Origin: Capitella teleta
Taxonomy: Eukaryota; Annelida; Polychaeta; Capitellidae
Direction: 5' to 3'
Length of the DNA stretch: 64,000 nucleotides
Assembly (NCBI GenBank): GCA_000328365.1
Contig: KB301320.1
Location: 42,181 to 106,180 of the forward strand
Of this stretch, positions 29,333 through 41,700 are shown piece after piece. The translations under genes were made by a program, and so were the position numbers. The notes below the pieces were generated by a model that did not search any database, was not told where the DNA came from, and worked only from the letters and a program-made list of their open reading frames with translations. The number at the start of each line of letters is the position of its first letter. Position 1 is the first letter of the stretch.

Positions 29333-29957
29333 TAACCAATGCCTCTTTCCTTTCGGGTCTGGTTTGCAATCATAGCATACCTTATTTTACCAGTACTTAG
29401 CGGAAATACAACCATGCACGTACATGTGGTTGTACCTTGGTCCAACTTTAGACAGGTACATATAGGTGATTACCAGTAAGCAAATAATACATGATAATAA
29501 GATGCCCTGGTGTCTTAGATGCTTGCCAATGGAGACACCGTTAATGCATTTTTGCCAATGCGGTTGCCTGGTTGACTGCGCCAAATAACGCGCAAGAAAA
29601 GGCACAATGAATTATTGTGATATAGATCGACCATACACTAAGGGCAATGCTTTGTGTTAAATTAACTCTAAATGTATGGATGTTATGCCTTATATGGCGA
29701 AAAAAAAACGACATTGACCTTAGAAGGACACAATTTAGAATTTTAATTTGATAGACAAATAATACTATCAACTATCACTAAATTTACAGCGTGATATCGT
29801 GCTTGACGAAGAAGTTACTTTAGTTTGAGGAATCACATTTTTACATTTTCGACCATTACGCAATGATTATGCAACTGAGCATGTAAAGTACCAGCTATCT
29901 TTCATTGATAATGATAAACTGAGGTGTGTAGTGGTAAAATCATCATTATGATAAATA

Positions 29958-30822
29958 TCGTTATGGAAGCGATGAAGTGGGCTGACTGTGTCCTCATCGT
30001 TATTTAAGCGATGAAGGGGGCTGACTGTGTCCTCATCGTTATGGAAGCGATGAAGTGGGCTGACTGGGTCCTCATCATTATGAAGGGGGCTGACTGGGTC
30101 CTCATCGTTATGGAAGCTATGAAGGGGACTGACTGGGTCCTCATCGTTATGGAAGCTATGAAGGGGGCTGACTGGGTCCTTATCGTTATTTAAGCGATGA
30201 AGGGGGCTGACTGGGTCCTCATCGTTATGGAAGATATGAAGGGGGCTGACTGGGTCCTCATCGTTATGGAAGCTATGAAGGGGGCTGACTGGGTCCTCAT
30301 CGTTATGGAAGCTATGAAGGGGGCTGACTGGGTCCACATCATTATGGAAGCGATGAAGTGGGCTGACTGGGTCCTCATCATTATGGAAGCGATGAAGGGG
30401 GCTGACTGGTTCCTCATCGTTATGGAAGCTATGAAGGGGGCTGACTGGGTCCTCATCGTTATGGAAGCGATGAAGTGGGCTGACTGGGTCCTCATCATTA
30501 TGAAGGGGACTGACTGGTTCCTCATCGTTATGGAAGCTATGAAGGGGACTGACTGGGTCCTCATCATTATGGAAGCTATGAAGGGGACTGACTGGGTCCT
30601 CATCATTATGGAAGCTATGAAGGGGACTGACTGGGTCCTCATCATTATGGAAGCTATGAAGGGGGCTGACTGGGTCCTCATCGTTATGGAAGCTATGAAG
30701 GGGGCTGACTGGGTCCTCATCGTTATGGAAGCGATGAAGGGGGCTGACTGGGTCCTCATCGTTATGGAAGCGATGAAGGGGGCTGACTGGGTCCTCATCG
30801 TTATGAAGTCGATGAAGGGGGC
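29958..30822. repeat. 39-bp minisatellite array, ~22 units
   Basis: About 22 copies of a 39-bp unit containing GCTGACTGGGTCCTCATC; two units lack 9 bp (30-bp variants). Because both unit lengths are multiples of three, a frame stays open for 321 codons on the minus strand (29867-30832) and for shorter runs on the plus strand. There is no initiation context, splice signal or non-repeat coding sequence, so I treat it as non-coding. Confidence 0.92.
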
Positions 30823-30861
30823 AAATACCCATTTAATGGGTATGATTTTCCCATGTTAATC

Positions 30862-31460
30862 ATCACTTTTCAACTGACAATAAATCGATAATTTCGAGCA
30901 CATTTCAATATATACTGAACATTTTTAGAGTGATTAAATCCTCATAAAGATACTGGAAGCATTTTGGGAAGCTTATAAGTTTGTTAAACATTTTTATTTA
31001 CGCATCAAACAACTCCACTGTTTAAGATACTTTTGCCAGCCTGTGCACTCGTAAATACCAAATGGGAAAATCCTACCCTACTGCAAAACAATCTGTATAA
31101 CTTTGCCAAACGTCCATATATATCCTTAAAGTTCATCATTATTACTTCCTTATATATTTCTTATCCAGAAAACAAAATATATTGCCCTCATTCGCGATTA
31201 CTCTCATAATCATAATGTGAATCGATAAAATCGAGCACAATCATAACGCGCAATTCGACAAACTCCTGGAGAAAGCAGCAAAATCGACACTTTCAACTGA
31301 CAATAAATCGATAATTTCCTGAACATTTCGATTCACAATTAAACTTTTTCGAGAGATTAAAACTTCATAAAGATAGATACTAATAGCATTGTTGAAATTT
31401 TATAAATCAGTTTGACATCGTTAATTACACTTATAACAACCCCACTGTTTCGAGAGTTGA
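30862..31460. repeat. diverged ~170-bp direct duplication
   Basis: The segment at about 30862-31030 recurs at about 31290-31460 in the same orientation. Shared landmarks in the same order are CAACTGACAATAAATCGATA, CTGAACATTT, GAGTGATTAAA/GAGAGATTAAA, CATAAAGATA and CCACTGTTT. No coding content is visible. It may be a repeat-family tandem or an old local duplication. Confidence 0.65.
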
Positions 31461-31543
31461 GGAAGCTAAAAGGTTTAAGTGACAGCCGGATAATTCGCCG
31501 ATATCGCGCTCGTAATAAAAGTATGAGAAACTGATTCATTCGA

Positions 31544-31588
31544 CAAAAAAAAACAAAAACAAAAACAAAAACAAAAACAAAAACAAAC
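31544..31588. repeat. (AACAAA)n simple repeat
   Basis: A-rich hexanucleotide run immediately before the assembly gap; it probably caused the assembly break or marks the A-rich tail of a retroelement. Confidence 0.85.
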
Positions 31589-31687
31589 TACAAAAAGTGT
31601 GAAATAGACACGGAAATGGCAAATAGACGGATGTTCAATCAATGTTTTCAATAAAGATCGAAATTTTTTATTAAAATTCATTCATTT

Positions 31688-31737
31688 NNNNNNNNNNNNN
31701 NNNNNNNNNNNNNNNNNNNNNNNNNNNNNNNNNNNNN
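31688..31737. other. assembly gap (50 N)
   Basis: Fifty consecutive N bases. The round number suggests a gap of unknown true size, so coordinates across it are nominal. Confidence 0.99.
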
Positions 31738-32015
31738 TCGACTTTATAGATTCTGGTCGTTTCATGTTAAGATTACTTATTAATTAATAATTGCATAAAG
31801 TAGTGATTTTTTAATTTTAATTGTTTTTTTTTTTTTTTTAGTTTTTTTTTTAGTTTTTTGTTTTTTTGTTTTTTGTTTTTTTTTGTTTTGTTTTGTTTTT
31901 TTTTTTCAGTAGAGTAAACCGTGCGCTGTCGATAACTTTATAAATATTAAATCTATTGAAATTTAATAAATTTATGTCCCATTATTTCATATGATTACAA
32001 TTTTGCAGGTAATTT

Positions 32016-32105
32016 CAGAGTTATTCGACTTTTTCAAACATTATCGACATTTGTTGCGTACTAATAACGTTTTTGATCGTATTTGGCAAAAGTCGAATAA
32101 CTCTG
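32016..32105. repeat. perfect 18-bp inverted repeat
   Basis: CAGAGTTATTCGACTTTT at 32016-32033 is the exact reverse complement of 32088-32105, separated by 54 bp. It could be the end of a small palindromic element or a cruciform or hairpin former. Confidence 0.8.
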
Positions 32106-33484
32106 CAATTATACGTGATATTGCTTGATTGTCACAACATACTCATATTGGTTGCGTCTCTAATATACATTGTAAATTTTTAAGCTCTCGCTCTTTAAGG
32201 TTAAAAAAAATGGCCGTGTTAACAGCATTTTTCGGTATTTGTTTTGTTTTGTTTTTTTTTTGTGTTTTTTTGTTGTTTTTTTTCAGCCAGGTTTAGGGAA
32301 ACATGTTAATTAAGTGGAGACAGGCGCTTAGGCCTGGCGTCTACAATTAGGAAAATTCGCTCGCTGGGCTAAAGACCGGCGTTCACGCGACATGTCCACT
32401 TTCATTAATCCTTCCTCTATGTTAATACTTTTAGGTGAACGATATCAACAGCCTATCATTTTAGATTGAAGATAAAAGATACAGTGAGAGGCATCCGTCT
32501 CATCAACCCCGAGCAGACTTGAGATGATATAGAGATACAAGATGTGGTGAGAGGCACCAGCCTCATGTACCATTTAGACTTGGAGGTGACATTGAAGGTC
32601 ACAATTGAGGTCACATTGAGGCCAAAAACTCACAATGTTATCGTCTTCCACCTGATATGATTTTATGTTATTTATACCATTCCTTATTTGTGTTCAAAAT
32701 CTGGCGAACATTGATCGTAAGAACCTCTCAAAAACATTAGAATTTGCCTTTTATTCCTAATCAATCATTTAATCAAAACGTTTCAGATAAAACGTTTGCT
32801 ATTTACTGAACGCGGATGGTGTCACGATAAAACACGGATTGTGACTAAAATGCGGAGCCATACAAAAATAAGTGCGTATTTCGGGCGAAATTGAATACTG
32901 ACAGCATTCCAGTACATCACTGATTGATGTGTGTTGTTGTTTGCGTATTCCATGATTCCTTTGTAAGGATCCTTGTCGTTAGATTTCAGAGTGACAGAAC
33001 CGATGACATTTCATATTGAGTTGGTTTAAGAACATATCATGGCATCCACATCGACTTCATCCTCATCAAGCTCTAGTCTGTATTTTTTCTTTATTTTTTC
33101 TTTATTTTTTTTTTTTTTTTTTATTTTTTTTTTTTTTCAAGTATATTTTATACTTTCATAATCGTTCTTGTTACCTTTGTATTATCTAGCCATGACATGT
33201 TCACCACATACATTTAATGATTTATGTTATCACCTAGTCATGATCCATCTATTTGATAAAATCACTTCCTCTACCTCATAAATCATTATTTTCACAATAT
33301 ATACGTCATACTACCTATCACTAGTACTGCAATTTTAATTTTCAATTATGTGATGTTTCACTATGTGTCCTTCGATCTTATATTCATTTATATTCATAAA
33401 ATGCTTTCACTTAACGCCAACCTTTTCGTTCAAATGCTTGTTTTTAATTGATCCTAATATACCGCGACTTCAATTTGGTTTTGA

Positions 33485-33552
33485 AGAACGAACGAACTAA
33501 CGAACGGACGAACGGACGAACGAATGAAAGAATGAAAGAATGAAAGAATGAA
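33485..33552. repeat. (GAAC)n/(GAAT)n microsatellite
   Basis: Imperfect tetranucleotide tract shifting from GAAC/GGAC to GAAT-AAAG units. Confidence 0.85.
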
Positions 33553-34067
33553 TTTGAAGAATGAAATAAGCACACAATTATGAACTTGTAGATACTATTT
33601 TCTTTATTGGGCACAGTGCAGCACATGTGCCAGCTTTTTACTCTGCCAGCCCTTGGTGGCTACAATTCAATGGAAGCTTCCAATGCTTCTGATAATCGTG
33701 TACATGCAGTGACTACATTCAGGCTGACTAGGTCGAGTGCGTTATGATTATCCACCGTGATGATTGGCTTATGGATGATTCAGATTGAAATATGCGTTAT
33801 GATTTTAGTCATTGCCGTAATTTGCAACGATTTCGATAATGCCCTCAACGGATGCTGTTCACTGGTTCCCTGGTCATATATATCTGTCAACTGGTCGTAT
33901 TCAGCAAATACTGTGAATTCATTTTCACCGGCCTTGCCGTGTGAACCATCTTGGAAATTCCGAGTGACGTGATGTGAAATCGAGTGAAATGGATGAACCA
34001 AAATTGGGGCGAGTTGTCATCGGTGTGTGGCGGTGCTTCTTTTCAATAGCGCCGGAGACCAGTGAAC

Positions 34068-34248
34068 GGGTGACTCTGCAGTGCTGCCCAACTGCGTAAC
34101 AAGGCCGGGCGCTGTGTACTACTGTCTATGGTGGTATGCAGAATAAAGAACCCTTGGGAATTATTGATAAGAGTATAGGGGGAAACCCCGGTCCCGGGCC
34201 TTCTGTTCTGGCGCACGTATCACCCGAATGGGTTGGGTGGAGCCGTAA
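34068..34248 (+). repeat. dispersed SINE-like repeat, copy 1
   Basis: Shares a long block with the minus-strand copy at 48206-48344 (GCAGTGCTGCCCAACTGCGT, GGCCGGGCGCTGTGTACTAC, CTATGGTGGTA, AACCCTTGG) and a 3' block with 35859-35900 (CGTATCACCCGAA.GGGTTG, then GGTGGAGCCGTAA). Copy 1 has extra sequence between the blocks. Origin of the head is unknown. Confidence 0.75.
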
Positions 34249-34534
34249 TTTCACTTAGATTGTTTTTGTTTCATTGCCACTGTGGTTTTTGGTGCGTTAA
34301 ATGTCAACAATATTTTCAAGTCCAGTTAAAAACTATGTTTTATTTTCATGAGAAAACATTGAAAAATTGAAAAAAAAAAAAATGTAAATTCAAAAACAAC
34401 AGTATTCATTCATGGTTGATGTTAAACGGTATGCTTGCTCCAGCGCAATATGCTCCAGAATTGCTCGACCGTCTCCGATATTAGCGTAAAAATAATCATC
34501 GTGAAATAAGCCATTTTTTTCCTAGAATACAGAA

Positions 34535-35125
34535 GAGTAGTCGATCTATTCAATGTTAAAGATCTCAATGCTTTCCAATGGTACTACTCCTTTCCGAGAA
34601 AGATATCGCAGTGTAAAATTACACAAAGATAAGAGAAATAAATACTTGGTATGGTTAATCTGGCATGCTTTGCTACTATTCCTATCATTTCTATTCCAAG
34701 TTCATCAGGACTTATACCGATTTTACTCAATTAATATAGTGCATTCGATCATCATTCGGTGATATTTCCACTTTTGGCGGCAAACAGGGCCCCGGACCAT
34801 GGATAGGCTTCATTAAACGCATACTTATATCAACGCTCTCGTTCTATTGTTTTGTTTTAGAGTGCTATAGTTGTGACAGTAGCACTAATGTTTGTCTCCT
34901 AAAATCAAAATAAAGCAGAGTTTGTATTGAAGCGCCATACAAGAGATGACATTCATCAATGTGTATTGAGGGGCTCATCTGAGTTTGCTCTCTTTGCGAT
35001 TACTCAACACTCGCATTTAAATGTTCCTCACTCATTCAAAATGTGCTTCTTACTTGATTTCTTTGCATAAATGAGCGCATAATAACATAGTCAATCCATA
35101 CCCGGTAGTTATATTTGGAATAATT
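34535..35125 (-). mobile_element. old second copy of the Tc1/mariner-type MITE
   Basis: Read on the minus strand, the interior matches 20100-20640 block by block: GCAA.GAAATCAAGTA, GAGGAACATTTA, TGAGCCCCT, TATGGCGCTTCAATA, TTTTGATTTTAGGAGA, ACATTAGTGCTACTG, AAACAAAACAATAG, ACGAGAGCGTTG and TTGCCGCCAAAAGTGGAAAT. The terminal repeats are largely eroded; only the TAGTCGATCTATTC region resembles the intact end. It is clearly older than the 20-kb copy. Confidence 0.8.
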
Positions 35126-35858
35126 GATATGCATAACTGTACACACTGGAAGAAACGAAAGAGTCTATATTATTTGAAAACATCCACAAAAATTGTCATA
35201 TTTTCATACAAATTTGCCAAATAATGTCATTTACTCTCAACCCTGACCTTTAATCATTTTTGAACGCAACACCTATCATATACGCATTATTTGAGTACCA
35301 AATACAGGATATATCATTATATGGTGTTATAATTAGAAAAGGTCCAACCCTTCAGAAAGTGACTGGTGCTGTGGCGTCGTCTGCTCGTTAGACAATGGGA
35401 TTTTGGTGCACTTTTTTTCTGACACCACGAGAAACCGGATCCCACCCGGAAAAAAGAAAGAAAAAAAAAAAAAAAACAGAAAAAAAGATACTGTTGCAAT
35501 TAGTTTTGGCCCCCCCCCCCCATCCATTTCGGAGCTAATTTGACTGGACTAATCGGTGCATTTACTCCACTTTCCTGTTCGATTAGTCGTTCACCATAAC
35601 AATGTCATCTAATAAATAAGTAATATATCGAATTTCTTGGATCAGCGATTCCAGCACCAATGGCTAACGCGTACAATTATTATCTAAACGTTATTATCTA
35701 ACTACCAGCTGCGATGCTCTTGACATGTATTAACCAATTTCTATATTTTACACGTAATTTTACATTTGACATTCCACTTATATTTTCACTTCTATTTTTT
35801 GTCTGCATGTGATTTACTCCCACTGAATTGATAAATCGAACGCACTTGAATCCTCTCA

Positions 35859-35900
35859 CGCCCGTATCACCCGAACGGGTTGGGTGGAGCCGTAAAACCC
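35859..35900 (+). repeat. dispersed SINE-like repeat, 3' fragment
   Basis: Matches the 3' block of the repeats at 34068-34248 and 48206-48344 and ends in AAAACCCC followed by short CAATCACT-type tail repeats, which suggests this is the true 3' end of the family. Confidence 0.65.
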
Positions 35901-36073
35901 CAATCACTCAATCACTCACACCCTCTCACAAAATCATAGTCACAACACACATACATTATGAATTGATGAAAGGGAACCCAAAGTCAACCCCGAATCATAA
36001 CGCTACAGTGTGACTACTATCTCTTATGTGGGGAACTTTGGAGATTAATTGTACTTCTCCCGGTGTCTCCCAG

Positions 36074-36282
36074 TATTTCACAACCCACCCGGAAGGACCC
36101 AGGCCCATTACGGGTCAATGAAGCGGAGCGGAGACGGAGTGGTGACGTCAGGAATATATCACGAATACCCACGTGGTCTGAATCTTGTGGACCCAGCTGA
36201 GGGACCTTTTATAGAAGGCTGGACTTCCTTGACGCCGCATCAATACGTCTCCAATCTGAAGACAATTAAGTCCCGATACTAA
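36074..36282 (+). CDS. candidate terminal exon of an unassigned gene
   Basis: A pyrimidine-rich stretch followed by CAG ends at 36073. It precedes about 69 codons of GC-richer open frame ending at TAA (36280-36282), entered in phase 1. The peptide starts FHNPPGRTQAHYGS, contains HEYPRGLNLVDP and EGWTSLTPHQY, and ends KTIKSRY. It lacks repeats and has balanced composition, unlike surrounding sequence. I do not recognise the family; no upstream exon was found between 29.4 kb and 36 kb, although the 50-N gap lies there. It faces the SLC6 gene tail to tail. A chance ORF or processed fragment remains possible. Confidence 0.4.
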
Positions 36283-37776
36283 AAGACTATAATATTGTGA
36301 CCTGACCTGACCTGAATATCCACGATGGCGACCAGTGCACATAATTATGCTCTACGTGCCTCACACATCTATGCAGTACACAATTGTCAACCGTTTTGCA
36401 TGCTATGTTGATGCTTCATGGCAAATGTTCTGAGTGCAGCGTAAATAAAACGAATTCTAAGCTTCCATTCGAGCAATACCAATGTTCCCATGTACATGCA
36501 TGTACATGTATTCTAAATTCTTACAGCCTTCACATCCTGATCTCTGTGCAATTAGGTGTCTATTCCCTTTCTTTTTTCCATTCTTGTCTCCTAGTGTAGG
36601 CCGATGATGTTTGAGGCTGTCCGTGATATGCAATGAATAGATGGCTGGATTGCCTCAATACTGACCTAGCTACATGTTGGTTCTCTAGTACACGATCGTG
36701 TAGGATAGGTCATATGTTAGATAACATCGTTGCAAGCCCAGGATTGAATCAGATTCCATTTGACACCAGAGGTCTGTGTACGATGATGGCTTTCTTAAGC
36801 ACATGCTATAAATCAACACCCGGCTTCAATCGTTTATCTGCCGTGCATGCAATTGGATCGTTAAACATCAGCTAACAAAATACATAAACAATGTTTAATC
36901 CGAGTTTTGAGCAGTTTTACTCTAGTTAGTATAAAATAGAGCCTAAAAAAGACAAATTTAACGAATCCGGAAGAAGAAGTTTATAATTGTTTTCCATCTA
37001 TCGGCCATATTGACCCTCTAATACATGTTTACATATTACAATCAAATCACGAATACAACATCAAAAGGATAATATACACAATAATATAGGTCAATAATAT
37101 AGGTCAAATGGTTTAGCAAAGTACAAAATAACACACAACACACATGGCTATTATGCAATGCGTTCTACTTGAAGTCCATACTGAACGCGGTCCACAATGA
37201 AAAAAATTATAACTAAAATTAAAAACTTCAATATTTCTACAAAATGTTTCCATTCTACGTTGTATTGGCACTAGTTGAGTATGGTGCCAGGTACACTCCG
37301 GTAGAATCATCGAACATACCCGCATTGTTATAACTCAGCTACATCATAGCAACCGGCTATAGTCGGTTGTAGCGAGGTGAAAGCCCAAGAATAATTATAT
37401 CCAGGTTCCACCTGACCATAACTGACCAAAGACAATTCCTCTCTCGATAAATTGAGTTATGACTCGGCAGGCACAGTCGAGAATTCTGACCCAACAGTTT
37501 TTCTTTATAAATTACCTCCGATTCTTGGAAAAAAATTAATCAAAACAAATCTAATAGCAACTGTTTGAAAGAACTACGGAGATTAGGGTCCGTCACCCTT
37601 TTTAAAAAGATTACATAACTATTTTATGAACTACAAGCCAATTTACACACCCAAAATATTGCACGTGAGACAACGTGACCATGGCCGCGTCCTCATCTAT
37701 TGCTTCGCCTTTATCCGGCTGTAAGGTCATACGAAGGTCATACGAAGGTCATACGAATACGAAGGTCATACGAAGG
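36283..37776. other. intergenic region between convergent genes
   Basis: AT-rich sequence between the candidate exon ending at 36282 and the SLC6 stop codon. It should contain the SLC6 3' UTR on the minus strand. No other feature seen apart from the 11-bp tandem repeat at its right edge. Confidence 0.5.
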
Positions 37777-37791
37777 TCATACGAAGGTCGT
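37722..37791. repeat. 11-bp tandem repeat overlapping the SLC6 stop codon
   Basis: About six units of AAGGTCATACG (plus strand), with one short degenerate spacer. On the minus strand the first unit encodes the last residues and the TGA of the transporter (stop at 37777-37779); the rest lies in the 3' UTR. The unit length is not a multiple of three. Confidence 0.85.
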
Positions 37792-38716
37792 TTCCCCGGC
37801 GTCTGCCGCGTCAGATCCGAGGATAACTTGGGGCTTGTTCCGTTTGATGGGTTCATCAATGTCAGGCCGGAAGCATAATTTACATCTCTGAAGTTTGGAA
37901 AAATATATATATATATATAACTAAATGTTATGACCTCCAAAGGTCAGGTCCAACCTCTCTGAAAGTCCCCGGAGTTTTGGAAAAGTACCAGATTCCGTAG
38001 ATTGGCGTCACGAGAATTGACGACATAGCCATGACCCAGCCTATGAGTTCACCCCACCATGGGTACTCGTAGTCCAAGTACTTGACTGGTTTGTGTTTGA
38101 TGACGCTGAACAGAAACACACCCTGTGAGGAAACAGCTGACTTGGTTGCCATGGAAACATAACAAATGACTCACGATGCAAATGATTGGCGTGAAGAGTA
38201 CCCAGCATAACTTCCACCAGACGCCGGGGTAGTATCCGCACATGTCGTGCAAGTTGTCATAGAAACGATTAACCCCTGGGGATGAGGAGGAGGGGGGTGG
38301 GTGGGGGCGTGAGACTGAGGGGGGCGTGGGTGACGTCACTCACCGTATCCCCACGATATGGCCACGCACTCCCAGAAGATCAAAAACAGCAAGCACATAC
38401 CGCTGGCGGAGTACTTGTCGAACAACTGGAAGACGTACATCCCTCCCTGCAAACATTGTAGTAATTGTTATTTTGGTTTATTGGAATAACGAATGAGCTA
38501 CTGATTGATTAATTGATAGGATGAGTGACTGAGTGATTGATTGAATGGATGATTTTACGAATGAATGGACGATTGGTTAAAAAGCTAACATAATTTGAAT
38601 GAATGATTGATTAAATGAGTTGATCGATTAGATAAATCATTATTTCCTTATTGAGTCGTGACTTATAACATCCTAGCTGAGTAGCTGACTGACCAAATGA
38701 ATGGTTGAATTGTTAG

Positions 38717-38794
<78 letters not shown>

Positions 38795-41700
38795 CATTGA
38801 TTCATTGATCGATTGATTGATTGAATAATCTATTGATTGGATGACTGACTAGCTATCTGAATGACTGCTTGGCTGAACTGGCTGACACATTTGCATAATA
38901 GCGTGAAAACAGTGATGGGGCTTGCATGATCAATGAGCAATATCGAGGCTCAGCGCCGCTCTTGCAAAGCGCTGCCTTTCATCTAAGAACGATCCCAACG
39001 CAGCAGATGGTGCCGCAAACCGCCTTCATTACCACACCGTAATCCTAATTAAAACAGCAGCCTGGCGAGGGCAGCAGCTCCTCCTCGTAACTTGAGATGA
39101 CGTACCTCTGTGACCATCGTCAGGCCAATTAGGTAGGAAACGGCGCATACCGCTGCCACAAACAGCTCCTTCCTCTTGCGTAAGTACTGAGGGTATTCAT
39201 CCACGATGGCGGTGATGAACCCCTCCATGGTGCAGAACTGCGAAGAGGGGCGTTGCAGGACTGGAAGAGGACCATCAAGAGTGACTGACCTGACTGTCCA
39301 ATCCCAGGAAGAAGAGCATCATGAAGAACAAGATCGCCCAGATGGGTGAGATTGGCAGCTGAACCACTGCGGAGGGATAAACAAGGAACGCGAGACCAGG
39401 ACCTACTCGAGACGATGGTTGGATGAGGTGGCGTTGACCTATTTGACTGACCTGAATCAGCAACCTCTGCTACAGATCTCCCTTGTTCATTTGCCATGAA
39501 ACCAATTGTTGAGAAAATGACAAAACCAGCAAAGATGCTAGTTGTGCTGTTCACACAGGAGATGATAAGAGCATCCCTGCGAGATATTACATAACATGAT
39601 GCAAATCAAAATGAATGATGGATATTACCTGTATACATTGTTGTGGTATTTATTGTAGCTACCTAAGGCTACCTGGGCTCCGAGAGCCAAGCCGTACGAG
39701 AAGAAGATCTGCGTCGCGGCTTCAATCCACACCTGTGAAAAAAAGGAGATGAGGTATGGATGCTAGCTGAGGGATTTCTGGACTGACCTTGGAATCCTTG
39801 AGTCTCTCGAAGTCTGGTACGATGTAGTACTTGATGCCCTCCAGAGCGCCTGGTAGAGTGACTCCGCGAATGAGGAGGATGAAGAGCAGGATGTACGGGA
39901 AGACAGCCGTGAACCACGTGACTTTCCCTGTCCACTTGACCCCCTTCCAGATGCAGAAGTAGCAGACGATCCAGGCGAGCAGAAGGGTCAGGGCGAGTTG
40001 CCACCGAACGTTGCCTGGTTCCCCCAACCCGCCACTGATCTGGAGGGTGTTTCTCCTGAGAGAACGGGGGTTGGTTATGTATTTTATCATGCAAAGAGTT
40101 TAATATGTCTGCAACAGGTAATTGCGCAGGAGATGCATGGAGCTATACAGTGAAAATTATACCGGTAACTTCACTCATTACATCGTAGATAATTCAAATT
40201 TCATTGCTCCGTCCCTTTATGCTTATTTATAAGAGCGACTCTCTGATTGATCTTATTGGTTTTATCTTTGTAACGGTGAGCCTATCAGTGACGAATTTTA
40301 TTTCCCGTTAAAAGAGTTGTACATTTTGTAATGATCCTTTAGACGAATATGTGGAGTTCCCAAAATACCCCCGCCCCCCCCCCCCCAAAAAAAAAGAAAG
40401 AAAAAAAAAGAAAAGAAATAGTCACTGGAAGTGGAAGTATTCATTGGCCATTAGCCAGTATACCCATACCTGTCGCTGATTGGTCGATTGTTGTGCATAT
40501 ACTTACTCCCAGAATTCCTTGACGGGTGAAGTGTAAATGGAATAGTTGAGAGCATTCGAGCACGAGACGTTGCTCGTCATGTTCAACATTCCATCGGCGG
40601 CTTCGGTGAAGTTACTGCACTGTCGCCTGGTATCCTGCGTCATGCACCTGTCTGTGTTCCACCAATGACCGCATTTTGCCCATGGCAACTCAGTGGTGAA
40701 TGAATTGAACAGGTAATGCAATCCCCATGCCAGGATTACAACGTAGTAGATATTCAACCAAAACGCTATAATGGCCGCTGAATAGCCCACTCCTGTGACG
40801 TCATACCGGGGTAAGTAAACATCCGGTTAAAGGTCAGTAGCCCACCTTTGAAAATGGGACATATTTGCCAGATCCCGAGACCTCCGATGCTCAAATATTG
40901 GCCCAAGGAGAGCTCCAGGAGGAACATTGGGATACCAGCGAGGACCAGGGTGAGCAGGTAAGGGATAAGGAAGGCCCCTGAAACAAACGAAATATTGATG
41001 AGAGGCCATGTTACAAAGCTCTGATATGGGGCCTGGATGTGCGGCGAACCTTGCTTTGTAAAGCGACCCTACGGCAAGCTAAGAGGGACGTGGCTGCTAA
41101 TCTAGAGGTATTTACGTAATGTTGACGTTATCTTCGTTTCAGGTGCAAATCATGTACATCTGTGGATAATTGCTGGTTAAATTCTGACTGATAAGATGAA
41201 CGCAGTTAATTAGGAGGCCAACGGTCCCGTGGAGTGCACTGCAGTTACCTGTATCTCATTATGGAGAAGATAGGGCAATTATACGTTTGCTTAGCATAAG
41301 CAGTTAGCCTTTACTCAACAACAAAATTTAATAAGCCCCCGTTGCACACAAAACTTGTTTTCAAAACGTCTTTACCCTCATTTACAGATCGTAAAATGAG
41401 CACAGTCTGGTAGAATGAGCAACCCGTTCTCGAGTAGTCTTCGGGCGAATTTGCAATTTCCAAGATGTCTAATTCCGTTGATAGAAAGTCTTATTCTGTT
41501 CTCTGCGTTTAAACAATCTTTCACCCCTTTCCGCTACTCGTAGTTCCCATCCAGACCACTCTAATTAAAATTGATTACACTACCCAATACCACCTTCCTT
41601 TTGTAGAATCTTAGTGTTACACAGATGGAATGCGTTGCTACAAATTATGAAAACTCTGTACGCAGTTTAACTTAGCTTCAAAACTGTTAACCGAATATGT

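Larger units (their letters stand above)
31738..36073. other. repeat-rich non-coding region
   Basis: AT- and T-rich sequence with SINE-like copies (34068-34248, 35859-35900), an old MITE copy (34535-35125), an inverted repeat (32016-32105) and microsatellites. No exon could be supported. Exons of the gene ending at 36282 may be hidden here or in the gap. Confidence 0.5.

Noticed and set aside
29867-30832. 321-codon minus-strand frame
   Set aside because: Entirely composed of the 39-bp minisatellite with no non-repeat coding sequence, promoter or splice context.
37928-37930. TAA as the main stop of the SLC6 gene
   Set aside because: Splicing from 37955 to 37887 yields a family-like tail ending in a PDZ ligand; read-through kept only as an alternative isoform.
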